A stretch of DNA of 64,000 nt, taken from NCBI GenBank assembly GCA_001465935.1, contig LNKV01000022.1, positions 496,001-560,000 on the forward strand, given 5' to 3'. The stretch comes from Clarireedia homoeocarpa (taxonomy: Eukaryota > Ascomycota > Leotiomycetes > Helotiales > Rutstroemiaceae). This document shows, one piece after another, positions 1 to 11,510 of this stretch. The stretch's first letter is position 1; each line of letters opens with the position of its first letter. The notes beneath the pieces are model-generated. The model made no database searches. It was not told where the DNA came from and worked only from the letters and a program-made list of their open reading frames with translations. The position numbers and the translations under genes were made by a program.

Positions 1-398
1 AGATGGAGCTCTAGCGAGAGTGCAGCAGCATCCAAGTATCCGCTCCGCTGAAAATTTCATTCCTCACAAGCAATTGCAGCGCGCGAGGGGTAAATAGACA
101 GGGGCTGGGATGGTTACAGTAGAGTTTGCCGTGTTTCCAAGCGGCCAGGATCATTACATCAGAGATGTTCTATGTTCTGTCTCACCGTCGATCCTGCGCA
201 GAGTTCCAAGCAAAATGTCCGGATTTTAATGTATTTTTATATGGAGTTTGACCAGGGGCTGCTGGTAATGCTGGTAATTTTGGAACTTGGAAGTTTGATT
301 CGGCTGTGGGATGTGATAGGCGTTTGATCGGATATCGTATCGGGGGAATGAGGTAAGGGAGGTGTACATATGTACATACTATACTTATGCTACCTTGG

Positions 399-486
399 TA
401 GTAATGGTAGTAATGGTAGTAATGTTAGTAATGGTAGTAATGTTAGTAATGCTAGTAATGGTAATAATGGTAATAATGCAAGTAAC
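399..486. repeat. 9-bp tandem repeat (AGTAATGGT-like)
   Basis: About nine imperfect copies of AGTAATGGT, with GGT varying to GTT or GCT and later AATAATGGT. The repeat unit is a multiple of three, so it gives open frames of Ser-Asn repeats, but nothing around them looks coding. Confidence 0.85.
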
Positions 487-1580
487 GCTACTATAGTAAG
501 CCAAGTAACGTGTCCCCTTTTCACTTCTTTCTCGTCTCGTCTTCTCTTCTCTTCTCTTCTTCTTCTCCGCTTCATTCCCCAACTCCTCCCCCCCCTTCCC
601 CCCCAAAGAACAGAAAATACATCCTTCTGCCTGCCCTTACCGCACCTGTTCAGCTCTAACAAGTAATCGTTCACACGGCCCGTAAATAGCCATCCATCCC
701 GTCATACCTGCATATGCACCCAAAATCCGCTACAACTAACAACCCCCACCCCTTGTTTCGAGAAAAACACACACACGACTGGGGGGGCTTTGATAACTCC
801 CCATCTCCTTGCACTAAAAGTTGCTAGCACGTGCGACGGATCCAGGGCAAGACCACGTATGCACGCGTATCTACGCGATGGTAAGAGACATGTCTACCTA
901 ACTCACCACGCACAGATAAGCATAATTATAGGCAGCCGAATATCGTATCTTGGTCAATGGAAAGTTCCTCAGCGAAGAAATGTCTTGACTCCTAGGCTGC
1001 CAAGGTGCTTGCTCGATTGGTCGGCGCAAGTCACGTGAGACTGTCATACATTTGGGTATGGGTACTGCCCGCGCTGGCAGTGAATATACTTTCTCCGACG
1101 ATAAAGCTTTCCCCTCTCCTTTCTCCACACAGCGTAGATGGCCATGCAACAATGTGGCTATGATGGCCTCGAACTTCTACAAGCATCTGCATCTCTAGCC
1201 GTACCTCTCTTCGCACCGGTCCAGCCCATCCCAACAACTTCTTAGTGATCAAGCCGAGCACGAACCAGATTTAGCTTTGTAATTCAGCTTCGGACTAAGA
1301 CTGATTGGTATATATATATTATTACAAAGCTCAACCCTCGCTGTCTCACCTACTTGCAGGATACTCCAGAGGGCATACACATCAGACTTCGCTGGGAGTC
1401 TTCCTCTCGCTACACTCTACGGGCCCTAGAACTATTCCAGTCAGCCAGAGCAGGGGACGATGAGGGGCTGAAACAAAAATATCCCATTCAGCTTGCTACA
1501 CCTTTCCTCTCACCAAAGCAAGCCTAAGCGCCCCTATCCCTAGTACGACGGCCATCTGATGGGGCCATCCCATTCATCTG

Positions 1581-1614
1581 CTTTGCTTTGCTTTGCTTTG
1601 CTTTGCTTTGCTTT
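1581..1614. repeat. (CTTTG)n microsatellite
   Basis: Six perfect CTTTG copies followed by CTTTA. It lies in non-coding DNA. Confidence 0.9.
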
Positions 1615-2558
1615 ACATCTATCTACACGCACCTAGCCGGACGAGTGGACGGACAGACAGAGAGACGCATTATCAATCAGACAGCCCAGCCCACCTGTCA
1701 ACTTTCAAGAGAAGAGAAGAGAGAAGAGGAAGTCGCCCCGCTCAACTGCACAGTTGCGGGTTTCCAAGAAGCTTTTTTTCTTCTTGCCCAGGGTAGGATG
1801 TCAGGTAGATGCCATTGACATTACATTGATGAGTAGATGAGTTTCTGCTTGTATGGTGTATAATGGAATGAACAGATAAACAGGTGGATAGATGAGGGAA
1901 ACGAGATGAGAGGATTTGACTCGACTCGACTTTTGCTGAGCCGAGAAGCTCGGAGAGTGTACTGTATGTACTATCTATTAGTGAGCAGCAGTCCTCTCCA
2001 ATCACCCCGCCACCGCCAACTCTCTCGACCACCTGGTTTCGGCTCCCGGGTTCTTTTGCTATAACCTTATGCCTCAACATCGTATCTTACACTAACTTTC
2101 TCAATACCGTCTCTATAATGTATGTACTCTGATCCGGGGGGCCGTGGGCCGTGATATGGTTTGGCGGTGAGTATATCCAGTCCACGCCAGACGCAATCGA
2201 TTGCTCAAGGGGTGCGAAACGCAACGCAACATATATTTCCTATATATCTCTCTATTCCTCGACTCCCCGACTCGCTTTATATATATATATATATGTCCCC
2301 GAGATATCAAGTATACAATGGTTTTACATCTTGTCTTGTCTCATAGCGCTAATCCAATCCAATCCAATCTACCAAAACCAGATCCAGATCCAGATCCAAA
2401 GCCCAGCTCAGTCCAGCCCAGTACATCAGTATACAACAGCGTACAACACCAACACCAACGACAACGATAGAAATACATTAAGCCCTCGGCTCCCGTCCCA
2501 GCTCCGGCTCCGGCTCCAGCTCCGACTCCGGCTTCGAACGAATATCTCAGGGGAGAAA

Positions 2559-2712
2559 TAGAGAAGAAGAAGAAGAAGAAGAAGAAGAAGAAGAAAAAGA
2601 AGCAGGAACCGACCGACCGACCGACCGATGATAAACGAACCGAACCGAACCGAACAGAGCAGAGCACTATTAGCCAACTCACTTTAGTCTATCTATCTAT
2701 CTATCTATCTGT
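2559..2712. repeat. Cluster of microsatellites
   Basis: Within 150 bp there follow a (GAA)n tract at about 2561-2594, an (ACCG)n tract at about 2607-2628, a (CGAAC)n tract at about 2636-2655, and a (CTAT)n tract at about 2690-2710. No gene is evident. Confidence 0.85.
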
Positions 2713-3683
2713 GTAGAACAAGAACAAACAACAGCAAGAACAAGAACAAGAGCAAGAGTAAAGAACGGCACTGGACCGGACTAGACTTGAGAGGACATGA
2801 GGTAATTTAATTTAATTTTTATGCTCGACTAACTTAAATAAATTAAAGCGGATGAATATGAATAGGTTAAGTTAGTCAAGACTCAACAATATGAAATGAG
2901 TTATTTTACTCGGCTTTTATTGATATATATATATATATATGTAACATTGAATTACAGTAGATACTTCTTTTTCTTCTTCTTCGATCTGTTTGGAGCGGGA
3001 TGACTTTTTTTTTTGGGTTATGGACATCTTGATGCCACGAGAAGGCAGAATGACTTTGATTTAGAAGTCGAGTACAAATACGCACAATATACACACAATG
3101 TGGAGAGCTACTATACTTACCACGATATTATTGGTACAAATATACATCGTGAAGTGAAAATTTACCCACCAAAGGTCTACTACCCATCGAGGAGAACATA
3201 AGTATAGTATTGAGAAAGAATACACTTAACTTAACAGATGAATATATTCTAAATAAATAAAAAAAACAAGTAACCACCACCTCTACAGTAAAACTTCTTT
3301 CTTTTTCTTCCCTATTCCATTTCATATCCAACCCATATTGCCAAACTCTTGTTCCTGATGTCTCAAAGCCGTGTAAGTTGCCGATACTTATTGCATATCC
3401 AAAATTCATTTCGCGTAGGTACAGTTTGTAGATAGTCGCACGGCCTCAATCCCGCACCATACAGCAGCCATACAGTACTTGGTACCAAGAGTGGACACAC
3501 CCACCTACCCACCAATCAACCAAAGTGGAGCAGAAAAAAAATCCAAGCTCCCCCGGCCGACCCGATTGCAAAATAAACAAAAAGATATCCACAAGAATCA
3601 TATGGCAACCTACATCACCACTCCGAAACCCGAACAACCCGAACAACAACAACAACGACGACAACGACGACGACGACAATAAT

Positions 3684-4508
3684 CTATTCGTCGTCATCGT
3701 CTGCCTCGTCAGCAGCAACCGCCTCATCCACTTCCTCCAAATCATCATCGGCAGGAACTGTTCTACCCTTCACCTCTTTAGCTTTACTAGCTGCACTAGT
3801 CTCAGCCGGCGAGTCTTCCTCGGCAGAGTCTTCCTCGTCATCTACTACGCCGTCGTCTTCAGGTACGTTGTCGTCGCCTTCGGCTTCAGCGGCGTCCGAG
3901 ACTTCGTCTTCGTCGACGGGGAGGACATCGGCGGATACAGGACCCGTTTTGCGCTTTTTGGTTGGTGGTGCGGTTTCTGGTTGGATGAGGGTTAGTGGAA
4001 TGTGCGGTTGGTGGATGGAGATGGGAGAGAATGGGTGAGTGGTGTGTGATGATAAGGCTTGGCGTGAGTGTGGATGTGTCGGGGTGAAATGGCGCGTACC
4101 TTTGATTTCCTCTTCCTCTTCTACTTCTTCCTCTTCCTCATCATCTTCATCTTCGTCAGATCCGGCAGACGCCACAGCTCCACCTTCACCGTCAGAGTCT
4201 TCATACCTATTGGAAGTATTGATTAGCATCGATCTTGGATGAGATAATGATGTTGGGATGATGGTGTCATTTCAGCCGAGGCATGCCGCGCAATTGATTG
4301 ATAACTCTTTGCAACGAGTGGCCGTAAGTGTAACGCGAAATAGAGCTTCATCTCAAGATATTGCGAGCAAGTGAGAGCTAAAATGGGTGTTGCGACGATG
4401 GTATGAATGGATAAATAGATGAAGTACTTACTCCTCTTCCTCCTCACTCTCATCGGATGGGAGAGCAACAAGCTCCTCATCATCAGCCTTTCTCTTTCTT
4501 GTCGACAT
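3684..4508 (-). CDS. Small acidic nuclear-type protein, unknown function
   Basis: Three exons can be joined in frame: 4508-4432, 4206-4100 and 3976-3684. The introns begin GTAAGT and GTACGC, and the second ends after a CTAAC branch-like motif and CAG. The product is about 158 residues. It opens with a basic patch (MSTRKRK) and then alternates long Glu/Asp runs with a second basic patch (TKKRKTG, NLS-like). The Lys/Arg patches plus acidic runs suggest a nuclear histone- or nucleic-acid-associated protein; the acidic C-terminal stretch with DDDLEEVDE faintly recalls Chz1-type histone chaperones, but I cannot show homology. No catalytic motif is visible. The ATG at 4508 was chosen because it opens the basic patch and splices cleanly. 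Confidence 0.65.
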
Positions 4509-5870
4509 GATTGAAGGGTAGATGTGGATTGAGATGTGTAGATATAATAGAGATAGATATAAAACTAATGTAGTGGAAGTGATTCAAACAATGTCCAGAA
4601 TATCAGTCAATAAGCTGCCGACAATATAAAGAGATGGAAATTGCGGCGCAAGTGGTAAGGTTAAGGGGAAGTAGGGGAAGTCAAGGAAAAGCAGCTGAAG
4701 AGAAGGACACAGGTAGGGAGGAGGTAGGTGGTTGGGTGGTTGTGGGTGAGAAAGAGCGAAATGGGAAGTGTGAGGGGAGGAGGAGGCGCCCATGATTCGA
4801 CGATCTGATTGGTGATTGGACGGAAGGAGAAGGGGGAGGGGGAGGGGAAGGGAATTTCCATGCATTGCATGGGGAGATGGGGAGGAGAAGCAAAATGGCT
4901 GAATGGATAGTCAAGGCAAGGTAGCAGGCGAGGCAGGCGAGGCAGGCGAGGCAGGAAACAAGGAGCTCGGGCCTTCATGAGGAAGCTGCTGCACTTTCCC
5001 CATCATCCATGCCATCATCCATGCCATCGATTAGGATGCAGAGTAACGGCTTTGGGAATAGTCTCGTGCACGTAGCTGCAATGGGCCTAATGACTATGCA
5101 AGGAATGCATTGACGAGGCGTGCGCTGAGGGTGTGGGAAGTTTATCGCGCAACTATCGCTGTATGTGCTCATTGTGATTGGTACGCGATGAGATATACAT
5201 GGGACGGTGCGGCTTACTTGGTCCTTGGTAGTGGGTAGTTGGTCGTTGGTAGTGGGAATACAAAGGCACTTCCGTACGCTTGTGCTAGCCGAGGCAAGGA
5301 GACATGAGTTGGGCATATCTGGTTTGTACTTCGTATGGTTCCTGCATTTGGATGGATGGTGGAGAGCCAAGGAGTACGCCGGTACATGGATCGTCAAATC
5401 TTGGTCTTGGTAGAATGTGTGGAGGGAGGAGGGAGGTACTTGCGGGAACATTCAACTGGCGAGGTTACGTCAGTTACCCTCTAAGGAGAGATAGAAGATC
5501 TTGCCGTAGCAACCGCTCCTGTACGTACCATCAGCCATCTTCCTGTTGCTAGAGACAACCAGGCCCATACAAGCCTCCCTATCGATGGACGGCTTTGGAC
5601 TGAAGACATCTACCAAAAAGTTGGGCAATTTATCATACCCGTCCCCAATAACTTCGATCCGGTCCACTGCGGCCAGCGTTCTGGTAGTTATTCAAAGGTA
5701 TTGATTGCATCGTAAGGAGGCTTTCTATCGTAATTGTATACATTAGAATTACAAACAAAATCTACCAGTTAGTACATATGACCAACATTTTGCCATGCCA
5801 TAAGTAATACCCATACCATGAGTAATTCCCGTATCCATCAAGCCCTTATATATCGATATCTACCACCTAT
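4509..5870. other. Intergenic, no gene seen
   Basis: About 1.36 kb between the start of the acidic-protein gene and the 3' end of the cysteine-repeat gene, both on the minus strand. It holds a short tandem repeat at about 4923-4955 (unit GCGAGGCAG, three to four copies) and a duplicated CCATCATCCATG element near 5000-5028. No coding frame looks real. Confidence 0.5.
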
Positions 5871-8150
5871 TTATTCAACCTCACACTCATCATCAGCAAC
5901 AGCTTTGCCCACCCCGCTTAAATCCACACTCCCACTAGCAGCTGCGACAGGAACTACCGTGTGCGAATCAAGGACAACGACCGCTGAACTCGTATGAACC
6001 AACTGATCCGTGCCATTCCTAGCTGCCGTCGACGCAGCACTCACCACAGCCGAGCTAATCTTCGCAACCGAAGAGCTCCCCCCCGAAACATAAACCCCCG
6101 TCGCATTAACCACTCCCGTCGGCACCACGCTCATACTTGCGCTCCCTAACTTAGTCTCCGTCACCGTCGCCGAAGCCGCAACCAAAATACCCGTGCTCAA
6201 ATTCCCTCTCAAACCACCCGTCGGCAACACGGCCATACTCGTCGCATTCGTAGTAATATTCGTGCTCGCAACCGGATCCAAACAAGTATTATACAGCGCA
6301 TCGCAGAATGAAACCAACGTTTCGTCTCCGCTCGAGCGACACGTATCGCGCGCCACGCCGCAAGAGTTCTTGCACTGTGCGTAATCTGCATTACATTCAT
6401 TTGCCGGACCGTCGCACGAGTAGTATTTCGATGCGCAGTCTTGGCCTGCGGGGATGGTAGAGTTGGTGGAGAAGGTCACGAGACAGCGATCGTACAGCTG
6501 CAGACATTGCGGCGCTTTTGGGGTGTCGATGCTGGTCGTGTTGTCGGGACTGGTATTGCAGGTGTCGTAGGCGGTTGCGCAGCGGTTTTTACAGGATGCA
6601 TCGAGAGCCTCACATTTGTTGTCTGCTTCGTCGCAAGAGAGATATTCGTCAACGCAGGATTCCCCGATGGCTGAAGTCGCGGCCGTGAAGGAGACGAGAC
6701 AGGATGTGTATTGTTTCTCGCAGGCGGCGGTTAGTGCTGGGTCGCCGCTTGATCGGCAGATGTCGAGAGCGACCGAGCAGGTATTTTTGCAGGCAGCGTT
6801 GAGGGCTGAGCATTCGTTTTCGGCAAGATCGCAGGACAGGTATGATGAAGTACAGTCGAGCTTTGAGATTGTGCTGTTGAATGAGACGAGGCAGCTGTTG
6901 TATTGCATCAAGCAAGGGGCTTCGAGGGATTCGTCGCCGCTGGATAGACAAGTGGAGTAGGAAGTTGAGCAGGAGTTTTTGCATTGTGCGGCAGAAGCTG
7001 AACAAGTGTTATCAGCGTCGTCGCATCCCATGTACTTCGTGACGCAGTCTTCACCTGCTGTTGTGGTGTTGGTTTCCCAGGCAAAAGATACAAGACATTG
7101 GTTGTATTGATTCAAGCAAGGCTTGGCGAGGCTTGAATCTCCACTTGATAGACAAGTTGAATAGGATGTAGAACAGTCTGTCTTGCATTGAGCATTATCT
7201 GCGGAGCAATCGTTATCGGCAGTTCCATCTGCTTCGCAAGTTGTATATCTGGTGACACAGTCCACGTTGTCGGTATGCGTATCAAATGAGACCAAGCAGT
7301 TATCATACTGCGTCAAGCATGCACTGTCGTTAGCATCTCCACTAGACAAACATGTAGAATAGTTGATTGAGCAATCGTTCTTGCATGTAGCTGACTCGGA
7401 AGCACACTCGTTCGCTGCACCGCCATCGTTAAGGCAATTAGTGAAGCTAGTAACACAATCCACGGATGCAGAAGTGCTGAAAGAATCCAAGCAATTGTTA
7501 TATTGGCCCATGCATGCAGAATCGTCGGCCAGACCACTCGAAAGACAAGTTCCATATATGACTGAACATTTATCTTTGCACTGCGCATTGTATGAATTGC
7601 AAGTATTGTCCGCTGTTCCATTGCTGCGGCAGGTGCTGAACAGCGAAACACAGTCAATGTTTGCCGATGAAGCTGCAGTTCCGAATACACCGAAAGAATC
7701 CAAGCAAGAATTGTATTGGGCCATGCAGGAAGCTGAATCCGCATCACCGCTCGTCAGACATGTTCCGTATATGGTTGAGCATTTGTCTTTACATTGTGCA
7801 TTATATGAATTGCAAGTGTTATCTGCTTCTCCGCTATCGTGACATGAGCTAAAGAGAGAAACACAGTCCCTTCCAGCTAACGTAGCTGCGGAAGCAAAGA
7901 CTGTGAAGGAATCCAAACAGTTGTTGTAGTTCGTCATGCAAGTTGTCCCGTCGCCGCCATTCTGGAGACATGATCCGTATGAATCGGCACACTCATTCTT
8001 GCAGACAGCGTTGTTTGACTCGCAAGTATTATCCGCCCCGCAATTATCGAGACAGCTTGTGTATTGGGAGACACAATCGGTGGAATTAGAGCTTTGGGCT
8101 GTCGCCAAAGTGGCTACAAAAAGGAAGGAGATTGGAAGTTGAGACCTCAT
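5871..8150 (-). CDS. Secreted protein with nine tandem 8-cysteine repeats
   Basis: A single uninterrupted 759-codon frame. Residues 1-18 form a signal peptide with a hydrophobic core, probably cut after ATLATA. From Cys26 to about residue 626 there are nine tandem repeats of 62-73 residues. Each has the pattern C-x6-C-x(6 or 9)-C-x6-C-x3-C-x6-C-x(9-17)-C-x6-C. Repeats 1-5 have nine residues between Cys2 and Cys3; repeats 6-9 have six. The first repeat carries one extra cysteine. A Ser/Thr/Val/Ala-rich tail of about 130 residues follows and ends DDECEVE, with no hydrophobic GPI-type end. NxS/T sites are frequent. Even cysteine number per repeat suggests four disulfides per module. I do not recognise the family; wall association, adhesion or host interaction are only guesses. 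The ATG is the natural start because the signal peptide begins there. Confidence 0.85.
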   Translation of the reverse strand: MRSQLPISFLFVATLATAQSSNSTDCVSQYTSCLDNCGADNTCESNNAVCKNECADSYGSCLQNGGDGTTCMTNYNNCLDSFTVFASAATLAGRDCVSLFSSCHDSGEADNTCNSYNAQCKDKCSTIYGTCLTSGDADSASCMAQYNSCLDSFGVFGTAASSANIDCVSLFSTCRSNGTADNTCNSYNAQCKDKCSVIYGTCLSSGLADDSACMGQYNNCLDSFSTSASVDCVTSFTNCLNDGGAANECASESATCKNDCSINYSTCLSSGDANDSACLTQYDNCLVSFDTHTDNVDCVTRYTTCEADGTADNDCSADNAQCKTDCSTSYSTCLSSGDSSLAKPCLNQYNQCLVSFAWETNTTTAGEDCVTKYMGCDDADNTCSASAAQCKNSCSTSYSTCLSSGDESLEAPCLMQYNSCLVSFNSTISKLDCTSSYLSCDLAENECSALNAACKNTCSVALDICRSSGDPALTAACEKQYTSCLVSFTAATSAIGESCVDEYLSCDEADNKCEALDASCKNRCATAYDTCNTSPDNTTSIDTPKAPQCLQLYDRCLVTFSTNSTIPAGQDCASKYYSCDGPANECNADYAQCKNSCGVARDTCRSSGDETLVSFCDALYNTCLDPVASTNITTNATSMAVLPTGGLRGNLSTGILVAASATVTETKLGSASMSVVPTGVVNATGVYVSGGSSSVAKISSAVVSAASTAARNGTDQLVHTSSAVVVLDSHTVVPVAAASGSVDLSGVGKAVADDECEVE

Positions 8151-9181
8151 AATGAACGTAAAACGAAACAGAAAACCAAAGTAATGTAGCTCAAATCAAC
8201 GAATGTGTTTGGACAGATTTCTAACAGCCTGAACGACTCCAGAGGTGCGTGTGGGAGGAGTATAAAAAGGTATGAAAATCAGAGATAGGTATTTCCCATT
8301 GCGCCCGATATAACATACACATGATATGGGATGCGCCGTTGTAAACACCATAACGACTTTTAGGTTTTTGAAAAAGGTGGAGATACGAGGTTGGAGATAC
8401 GAGGTAGAAAGAATTATTGGAGCAGACGCGTCGTTCGGAATATCATATCCCTAGTCACATATTGGACAGTGGATGTGATAACCCTTTCCTGTGACCAAGA
8501 ACCTCCTGAGACTTCATTATACGATATATTTTAAAAAGCACTCGCTCTTTCCACGTATCCAGCAACATCCAGCCGTGGTCTTGTCGATGATATGAAGCTC
8601 CTCGTCGTTGATGCCAAGCGGTTGAAGCTGCGGAGGTGAAGTTTTTGGACAAATATGCGGACCGTGCTTCATCGTACAAGCAATTTCCGGAGATACGAGA
8701 TACGAGATATATACCGCTGATATGCATTCTGCTTGACACGCGTTACATCTTCGGATGGCCCACCATTACGAAGGTAAGGCAAATGTATTTCTAATTTTGG
8801 ATGGACTAACTTGCAAACATCGAACCGCGACGACATCATCAATAATACGCCTCGATATAAGATATAGTTCGTCATCCTTCCAGGACTGGCACGACTGGCC
8901 ATATCTTGGGACTGGCTACGGGAATAACGGAATTAATACTTCAAAAAGGTTGCAGCATCGGACAGGGCCGGTCAATTGTCATGTGGATTATGCAAACAGT
9001 TTTATTTCTTTCTCTATTCTTAAGCTCTATTCCAGAGCTCTATATAGCGGGTATCTACCATATCATATAGTCACCAGGTATCTGCTCTGCACAGCTAGCG
9101 CTAGAATTTCCATACATCTCCTAGCTTCCCTTTGCAAGCTTCGCCGAAGCAATAAACTCTCAACAAACGACCACCGCCTGA
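8151..9181. other. Intergenic between two minus-strand genes
   Basis: This is the upstream region of the cysteine-repeat gene and the downstream region of BRF1. GGAGATACGAG occurs twice in tandem near 8378-8403 and a related copy lies near 8690-8710. No coding sequence is supported. Confidence 0.4.
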
Positions 9182-11510
9182 TCAGTTATACAACTCATCC
9201 TCGTCCATATCGCCCATTCCCGCATCGCCTTCATCGTCATCGTAGCCCATTCCCTCATCCTCATCATAATCGTTGGCGCCACCTAGCCCCTTCTTCCAAT
9301 CATCCTCTGCAGCCCCTCCATGCTCTTCTTCTTCCTCCTCCTCTTCCTCCTCCTCTTCTTCCTCCCCTTCCCCGATTACACTCTCCGCCCGGCTCGTAAC
9401 CCCACTTGTCGCCGCACTTCCCGGCCCCGAAGACCCCTTTCCTCCCTTTCCCACCCCCTCAAACATACTCGCAATCGCCTCGTAATTAATCTTCTTCGAC
9501 CAACTCCTTTGTTTCATCGCATTGACTGCCGCCTCGGCTGGCGTGCTCGCCGCACTCGTTTGTCCCTCTCCGATCCTCGGCTTCTTCAAGCGGTTTCTCC
9601 TCGCCTTCGGAGGTCCATTCGCGGCCTTCCGTCTCTCAATCTCCTTTAATTGTTGTTTGCGCAACCAATCTTTATTAGCATTTACCCAAACTTTTTCCTT
9701 CTTTGCTGCTTCTGCTTCTGGTAATATGCAATTGATAACCTCTGGGTCGTCGGCGAATTCATCTTCCCCTATTAGTTGATCCATGCAGACGTATTTTTGA
9801 GGGTTGTTGGCTTCGGCGAGGAGAAGATGGTAGCGAGCACGTTTAGCGGCTTTGGCATAGCTGAGGGCATGTTCGGTAGTGTGCGGATCGCTAATCATTT
9901 CAGAGATTTCGCGCTCGAGTTCCTCTTCCACTGAGTTCCATTCGGCAGGCATTTGAATTACTTTAGGCGTGGACGCGGGAGGGCGACCAGAACCACGGCT
10001 TGTAGCGCGATTGCGGTGGGCTAGCTCGGCGTCGATTTCAATATCGGGAGTTTCGTTGTCGCCGAATTGTTCGACAAGTTTATCAAAGGATGTGCCTGAT
10101 TCATCTGCAATTGCGTCGTCGAGAAGTTGTGGGTCAATGTTATCATCTCGGGGAGGCGGTATTGCGGGTATTGCAAATCCGTCGGCATCCCGTCGAACTT
10201 CGGTTGAGGGTACAGGTGTACCTTCTAATGGACTACCGGCAGAGGCATCCGTTCTCTGCCTCTTATTTGAAGAATCTCCGACCTCATCATCCGGGCTCCC
10301 TTCTTCATCGTCGGGAATTTCAATAGTTTCTCCCTTACGCTTACGTTTCCGCTTCCTTTCCTCTCTTGCTTTCATCTTTTCTGCCTTCTCTTTGAGGAAC
10401 TCCTCTGATTGTTCATAGAATGAAGGAGGGTCATGAGCGGACTCTAAGAACTCATTGTTGAGGAATTCTTCAACTGTAAGAGCACTACTGGGTGTTCTTT
10501 TGAATTCGTCCAAACGCTTTTGAATGGTATGCGTGGTAACTTTGACGATATAGACGACTTCGGTGACGGTTCGGCGGAAGTTGTTCATACGTGCGGCTAG
10601 GATAAGACACGCACCACAAACGCCAGATGGCCTTCTTCCCATAATCATCCAGTCCAAACTCATTCGTTGAACCATGCGAATCGCATCTTCCGCGACTTTG
10701 TGCGTCTGTTCGTAAAATTCGAGTTTTGATGCAAATCTCCAAATCAAATCTTCGGGAAGGACTGGAAGAATACCATCTGCAGCTAGAGAAATTTCTTTGT
10801 GAAGCTTTTTGAAGGTATTACCCAGCTTGAACACGTTGACCTAAATATGTTAGAATGGCGGGAAGGAGAAAGTGGAGATAGACTGACTTGAATCTTGTCA
10901 GCAAAATCAATAAGCATGACTCTACATGGCTTCTCCTTTCTGCAAGCACTGTACAGACAAACAGCTGCAACCATATCGGTTCTTCGACCTTGAATGAAAT
11001 TATTCATTGAGGCCAGCTTGAAGATTTGTACACCAACACCAACAACTGACTCTTGAATTGAAAGTTGGTTTGCTAGTGCTTGCATGATACGTCTTCCTGT
11101 AGAATAGTCAGCGGCGAAACAAAATCACAATCTTTTCGTAACCCACCTTCTCTAAGGGTGGCCTCTTTGTCTGATTCACCACCTCCAGCTCTTCGGAAAG
11201 CAGGGCCCAAAGTCTTTGAAGCACCCTGGTCAGCACCAACAAAACTTCCCTGAACAACAGCTGCACCACTGCTCGTCTCTCCGAATTGGACTTCGGCGAC
11301 GATATTTGAGTCGTCAACGACAGTACCACAGTTATGACAAACTCCATCTTCGATCTGAGGCTTGTTACATTGTGGATTTGGACAGGCACGCCTGGGTTTG
11401 GCGACTGCTGCTTTTCGAGAAAGAGCTGTCGGTGCTTGGATCGTTTTGATATTCCTCAGGGGGTTGGGACGCGGTGCCGCGACGGGCGGTTTGGTGGGAC
11501 GTGGAGGCAT
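9182..11510 (-). CDS. BRF1: Transcription factor IIIB subunit Brf1
   Basis: Brf1 joins TBP and Bdp1 in TFIIIB and recruits RNA polymerase III to tRNA and 5S genes. Exons are 11510-11147, 11096-10888 and 10840-9182, giving about 743 residues, in the usual fungal range. The N-terminal zinc ribbon has cysteines at about 43, 48, 58 and 61. Two TFIIB-like cyclin repeats follow at about 100-290, with LREGRRIMQALAN and the SGVCGACLILAARMN stretch. A basic KRKRKRK patch, an acidic linker, and the conserved Brf1 C-terminal block (EKVWVNANKDWLRKQ) that binds TBP come next. The end holds a run of about 17 glutamates and is strongly acidic. Introns start GTGGGT and GTCAGT; frame continuity supports both. 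It is transcribed divergently from the arginine methyltransferase gene. Confidence 0.95.

Larger units (their letters stand above)
1..3683. other. Gene-free, simple-repeat-rich stretch
   Basis: I see no convincing gene in these 3.7 kb. Every open frame is short, of low complexity and unlike a known family. The stretch has long pyrimidine- and purine-rich tracts and many microsatellites (listed separately). Such regions in filamentous fungi are often long promoters or untranslated leaders of a regulatory gene, which would lie left of the window; that is inference. Confidence 0.5.

Noticed and set aside
399..666. Open frame with Ser-Asn repeats on the plus strand
   Set aside because: It is only the translation of a 9-bp microsatellite, and the rest is low-complexity with no domain.
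1742..2080. 112-codon minus-strand frame
   Set aside because: No family resemblance, no splice logic, and it lies among simple repeats.
6193..7842. Several frames opposite or shifted to the cysteine-repeat gene
   Set aside because: They are shadows of the repeated coding sequence and repeat with its period.
8375..8712. GGAGATACGAG copies considered as a CRISPR-like or regulatory array
   Set aside because: Only three copies with irregular spacing in a eukaryotic genome; a small local duplication is enough.
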